From Lachnospiraceae bacterium (GTDB taxonomy: Bacteria; Bacillota; Clostridia; Lachnospirales; Lachnospiraceae), in assembly GCA_015057555.1 (NCBI GenBank), contig SVEC01000016.1:1-64000 (forward strand): a stretch of DNA of 64,000 nucleotides, given 5' to 3'. The notes under the pieces were generated by a model. It was not told the origin of the DNA and did not search any database. It worked only from the letters and a program-made list of their open reading frames with translations. Shown here one piece after another: positions 1-8,529 of the stretch. The translations under genes were made by a program, and so were the position numbers. Each line of letters opens with the position of its first letter. The stretch's first letter is position 1.

Positions 1-101
1 TCTTCGGAGTAAGACCCCTTGAAGACTACAAGGTTGATAGGTTAGGAGTGTAAGTGTGGTAACACATTCAGCTGACTAATACTAATAGGTCGAGGGCTTA
101 T
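1..101 (+). rRNA. 23S ribosomal RNA, 3' end (partial)
   Basis: The first hundred bases match the conserved 3' end of bacterial 23S rRNA, including the block ending CTGACTAATACTAATAGG followed by TCGAGGGCTTA. The gene begins outside the window. The end is placed near 101 by analogy with other clostridial 23S genes. No 5S rRNA follows before the first tRNA at 191. Confidence 0.93.
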
Positions 102-190
102 CCTTAGAGGTTTCTTAGGAAACGGGAGAATATTTGAAGAGATGAAAATCTCATCTGTGTGAAGTTCTGAAGGTATATGGTTTTTATTAT

Positions 191-263
191 TCCTCCTTAG
201 CTCAGTCGGTAGAGCACCTGACTGTTAATCAGGGCGTCGTTGGTTCAAGTCCAACAGGGGGAG
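191..263 (+). tRNA. tRNA-Asn (GTT)
   Basis: The acceptor stem TCCTCCT pairs with AGGGGGA (one G-T wobble). The D-loop AGCTCAGTCGGTAGAG is canonical, the anticodon loop CTGTTAA gives GTT, and the T-arm contains GGTTCAAGTCC. CCA is not encoded. First of six clustered tRNAs behind the 23S gene. Confidence 0.95.
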
Positions 264-278
264 CTTTTTTTAAACTTT

Positions 279-350
279 GGCCCCATGGTCAAGCGGTTAA
301 GACATCGCCCTTTCACGGCGGTAACACGGGTTCGATTCCCGTTGGGGTCA
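279..350 (+). tRNA. tRNA-Glu (TTC)
   Basis: Acceptor GGCCCCA pairs with TGGGGTC; the anticodon loop CTTTCAC gives TTC; the T-arm contains GGGTTCGATTCCC. CCA is not encoded. A possible processing hairpin (GTGCC/GGCAC, about 357-385) separates it from the next tRNA. Confidence 0.95.
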
Positions 351-397
351 CTAATAGTGCCAGGCGGGTTTAACCCATAAGGCACACAAGTAAATAT

Positions 398-470
398 GCC
401 GATGTGGCTCAATTGGCAGAGCAGCTGACTTGTAATCAGCAGGTTATCGGTTCGATTCCGATCGTCGGCT
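398..470 (+). tRNA. tRNA-Thr (TGT)
   Basis: Acceptor GCCGATG pairs with CGTCGGC with one wobble. The anticodon loop CTTGTAA gives TGT. The T-arm contains GGTTCGATTCC and the discriminator is U. Confidence 0.95.
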
Positions 471-482
471 TTTAATTATTAA

Positions 483-556
483 GGACGTTTAGCTCAGTTG
501 GTTAGAGCATCCGGCTCATAACCGGACGGTCCCGGGTTCGAGTCCCCGAACGTCCA
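483..556 (+). tRNA. tRNA with CAT anticodon (Met, or Ile2 read after lysidine modification)
   Basis: Acceptor GGACGTT pairs with AACGTCC and the anticodon loop CTCATAA gives CAT. The body resembles the Bacillus-type tRNA-Ile(CAT), which begins GGACCTTTAGCTCAG, at least as much as elongator tRNA-Met. An isoleucine tRNA modified by TilS is therefore a real alternative. It lacks the unpaired first base expected of an initiator. Confidence 0.9.
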
Positions 557-582
557 CTAAACATTAATCAAAAGATAAATTT

Positions 583-656
583 GGCCCGGTGGCTCAGCTG
601 GTTAGAGCGCCGCCCTGTCACGGCGGAGGTCGAGGGTTCGAACCCCTTCCGGGTCG
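583..656 (+). tRNA. tRNA-Asp (GTC)
   Basis: Acceptor GGCCCGG pairs with CCGGGTC; the anticodon loop CTGTCAC gives GTC; the T-arm contains GGGTTCGAACCCC and the discriminator is G. Confidence 0.95.
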
Positions 657-683
657 CTAACAATTACATATTGTTAAAAATTT

Positions 684-767
684 GCTGGCGTGGCGGAACT
701 GGCAGACGCACAGGACTTAAAATCCTGCGGGGTAAAACCCGTACCGGTTCGATTCCGGTCGCCAGCA
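684..767 (+). tRNA. tRNA-Leu (TAA)
   Basis: Acceptor GCTGGCG pairs with CGCCAGC. The anticodon loop CTTAAAA gives TAA. A long variable arm (GCGGGGTAAAACCCG) marks a class II tRNA. It is the last tRNA before the terminator. Confidence 0.95.
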
Positions 768-769
768 TT

Positions 770-804
770 AAAAACCCATCGTACATAGTACGGTGGGTTT
801 TTAA
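770..804 (+). terminator. Rho-independent terminator of the rRNA/tRNA operon
   Basis: AAAAACCCATCGTAC and GTACGGTGGGTTTTT form a GC-containing hairpin ending in a T run, three bases after tRNA-Leu. Confidence 0.85.
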
Positions 805-838
805 TGCCCTGAAGACAGGAGACGGTCGATGACCCTTA

Positions 839-1135
839 TTATTCTTTTACAGTTGGTAAGCTACCTAAGTTATTATCCTCACTATCATCAGGAATTGATT
901 TTAGATATTCTGTATTCTTTCTGTGAGCAACTCCTACATTTTTAATCTCCCCAGCTTTAGCCATAGAAACACCATCCTCTTTAGATACCTTTTGTCCATC
1001 AGATAACTGATAGCCAGATATACGACCACTAGATTTAATTAATCCAACGATTTCTTTTGCATCGAGATTAGCAGTAGGTATCTGATCAAGAGCTGCTTTT
1101 GCTAGAGATGAACCTATATTATTTTCTGAATTCAT
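839..1135 (-). CDS. DUF3892 domain protein
   Basis: A 98-residue soluble protein with no signal peptide or membrane segment. The second half has features I associate with DUF3892: ISGYQLSDGQKVSKED, then an AKAGEI..VGVAHRKNTEYLKS block and a PDDSEDNNLGSLP tail. The function of this family is not established. The start is supported by GGAG eight bases upstream (minus strand). It is transcribed towards the tRNA operon; the 3' ends converge. The family call is from memory of its sequence pattern. Confidence 0.7.
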   Translation of the reverse strand: MNSENNIGSSLAKAALDQIPTANLDAKEIVGLIKSSGRISGYQLSDGQKVSKEDGVSMAKAGEIKNVGVAHRKNTEYLKSIPDDSEDNNLGSLPTVKE

Positions 1136-1273
1136 AATGTCAACTCCATTTTTTGTATTTGTAATAATATTATTTGAAAAAATATTAGGTTTATGTATAT
1201 ATTATATATGAAAGTTTTGGATTTGATTTTTGATATGTATGTATTTCGAATATTTCCATAAAAATTCCAATAG

Positions 1274-1299
1274 AAAACGTATACATATGTATATGTTTT
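1274..1299. promoter_or_regulatory. Near-perfect 26-bp palindrome in a divergent intergenic region (candidate operator)
   Basis: AAAACGTATACATATGTATA followed by TGTTTT is an inverted repeat with one mismatched pair. It lies between the divergent DUF3892 gene and the LRR/ChW protein gene, about 60 bp before the latter's start. A regulator dimer could bind here, but no cognate regulator is evident. The rest of 1136-1361 is very AT-rich with no supported gene. Confidence 0.35.
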
Positions 1300-1361
1300 T
1301 ATACAGTGATTATTATTTGCAATACGCATTAATTAGTAACAATTAATTAGAGGAGATAATT

Positions 1362-3305
1362 ATGAGAAAAACAAAAAGAATATTAAGAACATTGTCAGTT
1401 TTGTTATTAACTGGATTTATGATCCTGGGGAATGTGGGAGTAAACATTACTCTTAAGGCGGCTTCAGGAGATGTCGCTATCAATGAAACCAATTTCCCAG
1501 ACCCGGTATTTAGAAACTACATATCAGACAAATTTGATAAGGACGGTAATAAGGTAATTACCCAAGCGGAGATAAATAAGATTACTGATATTAGATGTGG
1601 TTCTTATGTTGGCAGCACAGAGAAGATACAAAATCTAAAGGGTATAGAATATTTTACCGAGATCACCTATCTGTTTTGCGACTATAGTAACCTGGAATAT
1701 GTAGATATTAGTCATAACACCAAATTAACTCATGTCCATTTTGATGGTAATAATCTTAAGGAGATTGATTTAAGTAATAATAAAGAGATTATTAAACTAT
1801 GGCTAAGCGAAAATGAATTAACTACATTAGACGTAAGTATGCTTCCGAATCTAAAGGAATTGTTGGTGTCTAATAATCAGCTTACCCAGTTGGATGTAAG
1901 TAAGAACACAAAGCTACATACACTAAGATGCTCCTATAATGATATCACAGAGCTTAACCTTAATAATTGCAAGAGCTTGGGTGAACTTAGCTGTGATAAT
2001 AATGAGATTAAGGAGATAGATTTATCTGAGAATGGCTTTTTATATAGACTTTATATTAGTGGCAATCCTTTAACAAAGTTGGATATAAGCAATAATACAA
2101 ATTTGGAATATATTTCCTGTACAGGAACAGACATTGAATATTTATATGTGGGAAATAATTCTTATCTTACTGATGAAGATGATATATCTGTCAATGATGA
2201 TGTTCAGATTGTGACTACTATGCCATCAGTAAACATCTCCTACCGTACCCACATCCAGTCCTTTGGGTGGGAGGGAACGGCAGGCGATATTACTACCTGG
2301 AAGTCAAACGGAGCTATGTCAGGAACCAGTGGAAAGTCAAAGAGACTTGAGAGTATCAACATAGTAGTAGATAGCGCAGATTCCAAGTTTGATATTGACC
2401 TTGGAATCCAGTACACAACACATTGTCAATCTTACGGCTGGTTGCCATGGTCAGCAAATGGAGAGATGAATGGTACAGAGGGTGAGGCTAAGAGACTTGA
2501 AGCAATCATGATAAAGCTTACTGGTTTTGAAGCTAAGTATTACGATGTATATTACCGAGTACACGCACAGAGCTACGGTTGGCTTGGTTGGGCAAAGAAC
2601 GGCGCCCCAGCGGGTACAGCAGGCTATGGAAAGAGACTTGAAGGTATTCAGATAGTTGTAGTAAAGAAGGGCGAAAGCTTTAACCAGAAGATGGAGAATA
2701 TCACTTCTGCTAGAACCGAAGCATTTGTGGCAAAGGCAGGTAACTCACCTATAGTTAACTATCCAGCTACAAGCAACACAACCCCAGTTGTTCCAGGAGC
2801 AGACACTGTAAATGTAGCTTACAGAACTCACGTGCAGTCCTTCGGCTGGCAGGGATGGAAGTACAATGGACAGATGTCAGGAACTAGTGGCAAGGCTAAA
2901 AGGCTTGAGGGAATCAACATTGAGCTTCGTAATCAGGCTTACCCAGGTGACATAGTTTACACAACTCACGTGCAAAAGTACGGCTGGCAGGGTAAATTAG
3001 AGGACCAGTCAACATGGAAGAAGAACGGTGAGATGAGTGGAACTTCAGGAGAAGCAAAACGTCTTGAAGCAATATGCATCAACCTTACTTGTGAGATGAG
3101 CCAGAAGTATGATATTTACTATAGAGTACACGCACAGAGCTATGGTTGGCTTGGCTGGGCAAAGAACGGAGAACCATCAGGAACAGCAGGTTATGGAAAG
3201 AGACTTGAGGGAATACAGATAGTGTTAGTTCCAAAGGGTGGAGCAGCGCCTGGCAACTATCAGGGAATAACTTCTGATAAAACAGAAGCCTATGTTCAAA
3301 AATAA
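1362..3305 (+). CDS. Secreted leucine-rich-repeat and ChW-repeat protein
   Basis: A 647-residue exported protein. Residues 1-35 form a signal peptide (basic MRKTKRILRTL, hydrophobic core, AAS cleavage region). Residues about 60-280 hold leucine-rich repeats of the short bacterial type (LTxLDVSxNxxL units such as LTQLDVSKNTKLHTL). Residues about 287-647 contain six clostridial hydrophobic-with-tryptophan (ChW) repeats, each with YRTH.QSFGW, a WK/WA.NG motif, GT.G.(A/S)KRLE.I.I. ChW proteins are surface or secreted proteins of Clostridia, thought to mediate adhesion or substrate interaction. There is no LPXTG anchor. ATG start behind AGAGGAG. It is followed after 54 bp by a paralogue with a nearly identical C-terminal half. 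Confidence 0.88.
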   Translation: MRKTKRILRTLSVLLLTGFMILGNVGVNITLKAASGDVAINETNFPDPVFRNYISDKFDKDGNKVITQAEINKITDIRCGSYVGSTEKIQNLKGIEYFTEITYLFCDYSNLEYVDISHNTKLTHVHFDGNNLKEIDLSNNKEIIKLWLSENELTTLDVSMLPNLKELLVSNNQLTQLDVSKNTKLHTLRCSYNDITELNLNNCKSLGELSCDNNEIKEIDLSENGFLYRLYISGNPLTKLDISNNTNLEYISCTGTDIEYLYVGNNSYLTDEDDISVNDDVQIVTTMPSVNISYRTHIQSFGWEGTAGDITTWKSNGAMSGTSGKSKRLESINIVVDSADSKFDIDLGIQYTTHCQSYGWLPWSANGEMNGTEGEAKRLEAIMIKLTGFEAKYYDVYYRVHAQSYGWLGWAKNGAPAGTAGYGKRLEGIQIVVVKKGESFNQKMENITSARTEAFVAKAGNSPIVNYPATSNTTPVVPGADTVNVAYRTHVQSFGWQGWKYNGQMSGTSGKAKRLEGINIELRNQAYPGDIVYTTHVQKYGWQGKLEDQSTWKKNGEMSGTSGEAKRLEAICINLTCEMSQKYDIYYRVHAQSYGWLGWAKNGEPSGTAGYGKRLEGIQIVLVPKGGAAPGNYQGITSDKTEAYVQK

Positions 3306-3359
3306 TGATTTTGCAGAGCTTAGCTCTGTAAGATATATAGTATTTATGGAGGTATAAGG

Positions 3360-5825
3360 ATGAAAAGAAAGAACAAGATGATAAAGCTCATACAGGGAAT
3401 AATGCTTGTAGCGGCTATTGTTTTAGTTACCATGTGGTCAGCACCTAGTGTCCATGCAGAGGGTGAAAAATGTGCTGTGTCAAGCTGTACAGGACATTAC
3501 GAAAATGGGTTTTGCTCTGTATGCGATGGCTATCAGGAGGCAAAGCAGGTAAGTAGCACTCATTACAGTGAGCTTATGAGTACTCACGAGGGTTACTATG
3601 CTATCGAGAATGCAGGTCAGCTTTATTGGCTTTCTGATAAGGCTGAGAGTTCCACGTCATTTGTTATTAAAGCAGTAATTGTAAAGGATATAGTAGTAAA
3701 TAAAAATGTCTTAGATTCGGAATACAACCTTAGTTCAAATTATAAGGATTTTAGACCATGGAAGCCTATAAATGGAAATAAAAATATTATTCTTAAATAT
3801 TTCGATGGTATGAATCATACTATCAGTGGATTGTACTTAAACGATAATAGCTTAAATTATGGAGGCTTATTTGGCGATGCCTCAAGAATAACTATAAAAA
3901 ATATTGGAGTCATAGATTCATATTTTAGTGCTGGTGAATTTTGTGGACCTATAGCTGGCCATTGTGTCTACGGTTCTAAAATAGAAAATTGTTATAGTGA
4001 TGCTCGCATAGATATGAATGTAGATGGTTACGCTAATGTTGCAGGTGGAATAGCAGGATATTTAGATACATCAAAGGTTTCTAACTGTCATAGTAAAAGT
4101 AAAATAACAATTACAGCAGGCGCAGAAGGCATGGTAGGAGTTGCGGCAGGAATAATTGGTGATTCTTCTGAAAATACAATAGTTAATTGCTATAATACGG
4201 GAGATATATCAGTTAAAGCATCTACTTGTGAAGTGGGAGGAATTGTAGGGTTTCAAAACAACTATAATTCAGTTGCTTCTTCGATAACAAATTCATATAA
4301 TACTGGCTCCCTTTCTGCTGAAGGAAATATGATAGGTATAGGTGGAATAGTAGGTATAAATACAGAATATTGTGAGGTAAAAAATAGTTTTAATACAGGA
4401 ACTATTACATATTCTGAGTCGGCAGAAATATTGTGTGTAGGGGGAATTTTAGGTGTAAGTATTGATGGTGATGTCACAAATTGTTATTATAATTCTGATA
4501 ATTATTCCGGAGCTGCTGTGGGAGATGATCAAAGAGAGGAAAACAATGATACCGCTTATGGCAAGACCACAGAGCAGTTTGAAAATGGTGAAGTAGCATA
4601 CTTATTAAATGGCTCAACTAGTGAGGGAACTGAAGACAACCCATTAATCTGGTATCAGACTACAGGAAGTGATGGTGTGCCAACTTTAGATAATACTCAC
4701 AAGGTTGTATATTATGAGGATGGAAGATATAGTAACAACTGGCCAGAGATGTCTGTAGCATACCGTACCCATATCCAGACCTTTGGTTGGGAAGGAACTG
4801 CAAATGATATAAAGACCTGGAAATCAAACGGAACCATGTCAGGAACCAGCGGAAAGTCAAAGAGACTTGAGGGTATAAATATAGTCGTAACTCCAAATAC
4901 TGCTGATGAATCTCTAGACCTTGGCATCCAGTACACTACACATTGCCAGTCCTACGGTTGGCTACCTTGGTCAGCAAATGGTGAGATGAACGGTACTGAG
5001 GGCGAGGCAAAGCGACTTGAAGCTATTATGATCAAGCTTACAGGAAAGAACGCCAAGGATTACGATGTATACTATAGAGTACATGCACAGACCTACGGCT
5101 GGCTTGGATGGGCGTCAAATGGAGCCCCAGCCGGAACAGCTGGCTTTGCAAAGAGACTCGAGGGTATTCAGATAGTTGTAGTTAAGAAGGGCGAAAGCTT
5201 CAACCAGAAGATGGGTGATATTACATCTGCTAGAACAGAGGCTTTCGTAGCTAAGGAAGGTAACTCACCTATAGTTAATTATCCTGCAACCAGCAATACT
5301 AACCCTGTAGTACCAGGAGCAGATACCGTAAATGTAGCTTACAGAACCCACGTACAGTCCTTCGGTTGGCAGGGCTGGAAGTATAACGGTCAGATGAGTG
5401 GTACTTCTGGAAAATCTAAGAGACTTGAAGGAATCAACATCGAGCTTCGTAACAAGGACTGCAGTGGTGATATAGTTTACACAACTCACGTTCAAAAGTA
5501 TGGTTGGCAGGGCAAATTAGAAGATCAGTCCACATGGAAGAAGAATGGTGAGATGGCTGGAACCAGTGGTGAGGCCAAGCGTCTTGAAGCAATATGCATC
5601 AATCTTACAGGTGAGATGTGTCAGAAGTACGACATTTACTACAGAGTTCACGCTCAGTCTTACGGCTGGCTTGGCTGGGCTAAGAATGGTGCTCCAGCAG
5701 GAACAGCAGGCTATGCTAAAAGACTTGAAGGTATTCAGGTAGTGCTTGTTCCAAAGGGAGGAGCAGCACCTACAAGCCATGATGGTATAACATCTGCAAG
5801 AGCAGAGGCGTATATTAAAAAATAG
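3360..5825 (+). CDS. Secreted GLUG-motif and ChW-repeat protein
   Basis: An 821-residue exported protein. A signal peptide ends near residue 33 (PSVHAEG). Residues about 38-58 carry four cysteines (CAVSSC...GFCSVCDGY), a possible small zinc or disulfide knuckle. Residues about 160-380 contain at least six GLUG-type repeats (GGIAGYL, GGIVGFQ, GGIVGIN, GGILGVS with following NCYNTG-like strands), expected to form a beta-solenoid. Residues about 465-821 repeat the six ChW units of the upstream protein almost residue for residue. It probably shares a transcript with the upstream gene; the 54-bp gap contains a small hairpin (CAGAGC/GCTCTG) without a T run. Likely a surface binding protein; substrate unknown. 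Confidence 0.88.
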   Translation: MKRKNKMIKLIQGIMLVAAIVLVTMWSAPSVHAEGEKCAVSSCTGHYENGFCSVCDGYQEAKQVSSTHYSELMSTHEGYYAIENAGQLYWLSDKAESSTSFVIKAVIVKDIVVNKNVLDSEYNLSSNYKDFRPWKPINGNKNIILKYFDGMNHTISGLYLNDNSLNYGGLFGDASRITIKNIGVIDSYFSAGEFCGPIAGHCVYGSKIENCYSDARIDMNVDGYANVAGGIAGYLDTSKVSNCHSKSKITITAGAEGMVGVAAGIIGDSSENTIVNCYNTGDISVKASTCEVGGIVGFQNNYNSVASSITNSYNTGSLSAEGNMIGIGGIVGINTEYCEVKNSFNTGTITYSESAEILCVGGILGVSIDGDVTNCYYNSDNYSGAAVGDDQREENNDTAYGKTTEQFENGEVAYLLNGSTSEGTEDNPLIWYQTTGSDGVPTLDNTHKVVYYEDGRYSNNWPEMSVAYRTHIQTFGWEGTANDIKTWKSNGTMSGTSGKSKRLEGINIVVTPNTADESLDLGIQYTTHCQSYGWLPWSANGEMNGTEGEAKRLEAIMIKLTGKNAKDYDVYYRVHAQTYGWLGWASNGAPAGTAGFAKRLEGIQIVVVKKGESFNQKMGDITSARTEAFVAKEGNSPIVNYPATSNTNPVVPGADTVNVAYRTHVQSFGWQGWKYNGQMSGTSGKSKRLEGINIELRNKDCSGDIVYTTHVQKYGWQGKLEDQSTWKKNGEMAGTSGEAKRLEAICINLTGEMCQKYDIYYRVHAQSYGWLGWAKNGAPAGTAGYAKRLEGIQVVLVPKGGAAPTSHDGITSARAEAYIKK

Positions 5826-5837
5826 AGAACAAAAGAT

Positions 5838-5875
5838 AGAGGGGGAGTCAGATACAAGTCAGATTCCCTCTTTTT
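5838..5875 (+). terminator. Rho-independent terminator after the ChW genes
   Basis: GAGGGGGA pairs with TTCCCTC across a short loop, followed by TTTTT. Confidence 0.75.
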
Positions 5876-5909
5876 AATTATAATAAAAAAGTATATTTAT
5901 TAATATATA

Positions 5910-5939
5910 TTAGACAAGCGCTGAAGTATTATATATAAT
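5910..5939 (+). promoter_or_regulatory. Candidate sigma-A promoter for the C39-like peptidase gene
   Basis: TTAGAC at 5910-5915 and TATAAT at 5934-5939 are separated by 18 bp, 43 bp before the start codon. Confidence 0.4.
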
Positions 5940-5981
5940 TATAAAGTGTTTTAAGTAAATTATTAGATAGAGAGCACTATA

Positions 5982-6857
5982 ATGAGTAATTTTTCCAAGA
6001 ATATAACTAGATTATTAACATTTATAATTGCATTATTATTAGCTTATCTTATCTTTGTGGTAGGAATTATAGGTAATTTGAATAAGTCTGGTAAAAGAGA
6101 ACAGGATAAGATGTTAGATGCTGCCACATCTGAAGATGCTACACTGCTGGATGCATCCTGCGCAGATGCAGAGATTAATGAACAAGCCACTCCTGATGAT
6201 GCGGAACTTGAGGAACAGGCTACAGACACTGATGATAAGGAGTCTACTCCTCTAGATGCACAGGTAGAGGAAGAAAAGGCTTTGACAAGTAAAGTATCCC
6301 TAGATATAGAACTTATTATGCAGTATCCTGAACTTCCTACAGGTTGCGAGTCGGTCGCCCTTACTATGCTTTTGAATTACTATGGTTTTGATTTGGAGAA
6401 AACAACCATTGCCAAGGATTATCTGATTTATTCTACGAACTTTGTGGAGGGGTATATGGGTAATCCATTTACTACAGGTGGAGCAGGGATTTATTCTCCA
6501 GGATTAACCAGGACTGCTAACAAGTTTTTGGACGCACAGGGTTCAGAACTTAACGCTAAAAATGTTACTGACAGTACCCCTGAGGAGTTGTATAGATATC
6601 TTGCAGAAGGTAAGCCGGTGGTTATATGGAATACAGTTTTTTTTCTAAACAATCAGCCTACAGGTCTTACTGTGAAGTGGGGAGAGAAATCTTATGTGTG
6701 GGATAACTGTGAGCATTGTATGGTTCTGTCAGGATATGACCTAGAACGAAATGTGGTTATAGTCCATGACCCCATAGAGGGAATTGTGGAAAGGGATGCA
6801 GAAGGCTTCTGGCAGAGATATGAAAAGCTTGGAAGTATGGCTCTTATTATAAGATAG
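5982..6857 (+). CDS. Membrane-anchored C39-like cysteine peptidase
   Basis: A 291-residue protein with one N-terminal membrane segment (about 10-31), then an acidic low-complexity spacer (about 45-100) rich in DAT/DAE/EQAT units, and a C39-like peptidase domain (about 105-291). The presumed nucleophile is Cys122 in PTGCESVALTMLL; the presumed His is 245 in NCEHCMVLSGYD, followed by the VHDP motif near 261-264. This papain-like fold family includes exported hydrolases and bacteriocin-processing peptidases. No ABC transporter domain or bacteriocin precursor is adjacent, so a cell-surface processing role is only inferred. A downstream palindrome ends the unit. Confidence 0.8.
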   Translation: MSNFSKNITRLLTFIIALLLAYLIFVVGIIGNLNKSGKREQDKMLDAATSEDATLLDASCADAEINEQATPDDAELEEQATDTDDKESTPLDAQVEEEKALTSKVSLDIELIMQYPELPTGCESVALTMLLNYYGFDLEKTTIAKDYLIYSTNFVEGYMGNPFTTGGAGIYSPGLTRTANKFLDAQGSELNAKNVTDSTPEELYRYLAEGKPVVIWNTVFFLNNQPTGLTVKWGEKSYVWDNCEHCMVLSGYDLERNVVIVHDPIEGIVERDAEGFWQRYEKLGSMALIIR

Positions 6858-6893
6858 AGTATTTATAACAATTGTTATAAATACTCTATTTTG
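6855..6893 (+). terminator. Terminator: 34-bp perfect palindrome
   Basis: TAGAGTATTTATAACAA and its exact reverse complement form a perfect palindrome that begins at the stop codon, followed by TTTT. It could work in either direction. Confidence 0.7.
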
Positions 6894-6979
6894 CATGAAA
6901 TAGTTGTTTTCTTGTTTGTTTTTTTGTGGTATTATTTAACCAGTTGTAAACTAATTACATTATTAAATATGGAGGATTT

Positions 6980-8383
6980 ATGGAAACTAATAAGAAAAGC
7001 AGAAATTCATTTTCCGGCTCCTTAGGATTCGTTCTTGCGGCAGCTGGTAGTGCGGTAGGTTTAGGAAATATTTGGAGATTCCCTTACCTTGCTGCAAAGG
7101 ATGGGGGAGGATTATTCCTCGTTATCTATCTTATCTTAGTACTTACATTTGGTTACGCCCTTCTCACAACAGAGGTTGCTATCGGTCGTAAGACTAAGCA
7201 GAGCCCACTTACTGCATATAGTGAGATTAAGAAGGGTTGGAAGGGACTTGGTTTACTTGCCAGCTTAGTACCACTTTTGATTATGCCTTACTACTGTGTA
7301 ATCGGTGGATGGGTAATTAAGTACTTTGTGGCATTTTTATCAGGTGAAGGTGTGGCAGCAGCTGAGGATGGTTACTTTACAGGATTTATTACCCAGGATG
7401 TTTGGCCACTTGTATTCTTTGCTATATTCCTTGGTGCCTGTGCGTTTGTAGTATTCCGAGGAGTTAATAAGGGTATTGAGAATACTTCTAAGATTATAAT
7501 GCCTATATTAATTTTGCTTGTAATAGGAATATCAGTATTCTCTATAGCACTTAGTCATACAGATGCTAGCGGTGTTACAAGAACAGGCCTTGAGGGACTT
7601 AAGGTATATGTTGTTCCTAATTTTGATGGACTTACCGTAAGTGGTTTCTTTACAGTATTAGTAGATGCTATGAACCAGCTGTTCTTTAGTATAAGTGTTG
7701 CTATGGGTATCATGGTTGCTTACGGCTCATATGTTAAGGATGATGCTAATCTTGGTAAGTCAATCAACCAGATTGAGATTTTCGATACAGTAGTAGCTGT
7801 ACTTGCCGGTGTTATGATTGTTCCTGCAGTATTTACATTTATGGGAACTGAGGGAATGGAGGCGTCAGGTCCGTCTCTTATGTTTGTAACACTTCCTAAG
7901 GTATTTGAGGCTATGGGTCCTGCAGGATATCTTATCGGTACTGCATTCTTTGCTATGGTTCTTTTTGCAGCTTTAACAAGTGCAGTATCAGTTATGGAGG
8001 CTGTTGTTGCAAGTCTTATGGATCAGTTCCATATTTCAAGATTTAAAGCATGCGTTATAGAGACTATTATCGCAGTAATCGGCGGTGTATTTGTATGTCT
8101 TGGATATAACAAGCTTTATTTTGAGGTTGACCTTCCAAATGGAGCAAAGGACACACAAATTCTTGACATACTAGATTACATCAGTAATTCCGTTATGATG
8201 CCACTTGTAGCACTTCTTACCTGTATCCTTATCGGTTGGGTTGCTAAGCCACAGACTGTTATAGATGAGGTAGAGAAGAATGGTGAGAAGATGGGTAGAA
8301 AGGTGCTTTACACAGTTATGATTAAGTTCCTGGCACCAGTATTTATGGTGATCCTTCTCCTAAAGGCATTTGGATTAATGTAA
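6980..8383 (+). CDS. Sodium-dependent transporter, NSS (neurotransmitter:sodium symporter) family
   Basis: A 467-residue polytopic membrane protein, the usual size for 11-12 helix bacterial NSS transporters. The family signature occurs in the first helix: GSAVGLGNIWRFPYLA followed by GGG, which forms part of the Na+ and substrate site. It probably imports an amino acid coupled to Na+; the substrate cannot be read from sequence. ATG start with GGAGG just upstream. Upstream, TGTGGTATTAT near 6925-6935 resembles an extended -10 element. Transcribed alone; its terminator is at 8403-8460. Confidence 0.9.
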   Translation: METNKKSRNSFSGSLGFVLAAAGSAVGLGNIWRFPYLAAKDGGGLFLVIYLILVLTFGYALLTTEVAIGRKTKQSPLTAYSEIKKGWKGLGLLASLVPLLIMPYYCVIGGWVIKYFVAFLSGEGVAAAEDGYFTGFITQDVWPLVFFAIFLGACAFVVFRGVNKGIENTSKIIMPILILLVIGISVFSIALSHTDASGVTRTGLEGLKVYVVPNFDGLTVSGFFTVLVDAMNQLFFSISVAMGIMVAYGSYVKDDANLGKSINQIEIFDTVVAVLAGVMIVPAVFTFMGTEGMEASGPSLMFVTLPKVFEAMGPAGYLIGTAFFAMVLFAALTSAVSVMEAVVASLMDQFHISRFKACVIETIIAVIGGVFVCLGYNKLYFEVDLPNGAKDTQILDILDYISNSVMMPLVALLTCILIGWVAKPQTVIDEVEKNGEKMGRKVLYTVMIKFLAPVFMVILLLKAFGLM

Positions 8384-8402
8384 TAGTGAAATTATAAATT
8401 TG

Positions 8403-8460
8403 ACTTGGTTTTCCTTTGCGAAAGATAATTTTGCAAAGGAAAATCAAGTTTATTTTTTAT
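8403..8460 (+). terminator. Rho-independent terminator after the NSS transporter
   Basis: ACTTGGTTTTCCTTTGC pairs with GCAAAGGAAAATCAAGT, followed by TTTATTTTTTATTTT. Confidence 0.85.
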
Positions 8461-8494
8461 TTTCTTGTAAAAGAGGGGAAAGGACCTTGATTTA

Positions 8495-8522
8495 TTGACT
8501 AAACTAAATTCTTTGCTAAAAT
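8495..8522 (+). promoter_or_regulatory. Sigma-A-like promoter for a candidate small RNA
   Basis: TTGACT at 8495-8500 and TAAAAT at 8517-8522 with a 16-bp spacer. No coding region follows before the terminator at 8621-8655. Confidence 0.55.
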
Positions 8523-8529
8523 AACCATA

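Noticed and set aside
581-832. 83-codon frame across tRNA-Asp and tRNA-Leu
   Set aside because: It lies entirely on two tRNA genes and their terminator; the bases are explained by RNA structure.
1132-1329. 65-codon minus-strand frame in the divergent promoter region
   Set aside because: Low-complexity AT-rich translation, no SD, covers the palindrome and promoter area.
2220-5825. ChW repeats considered as CRISPR or DNA tandem repeats
   Set aside because: The repetition is at protein level with diverged codons and no spacers.
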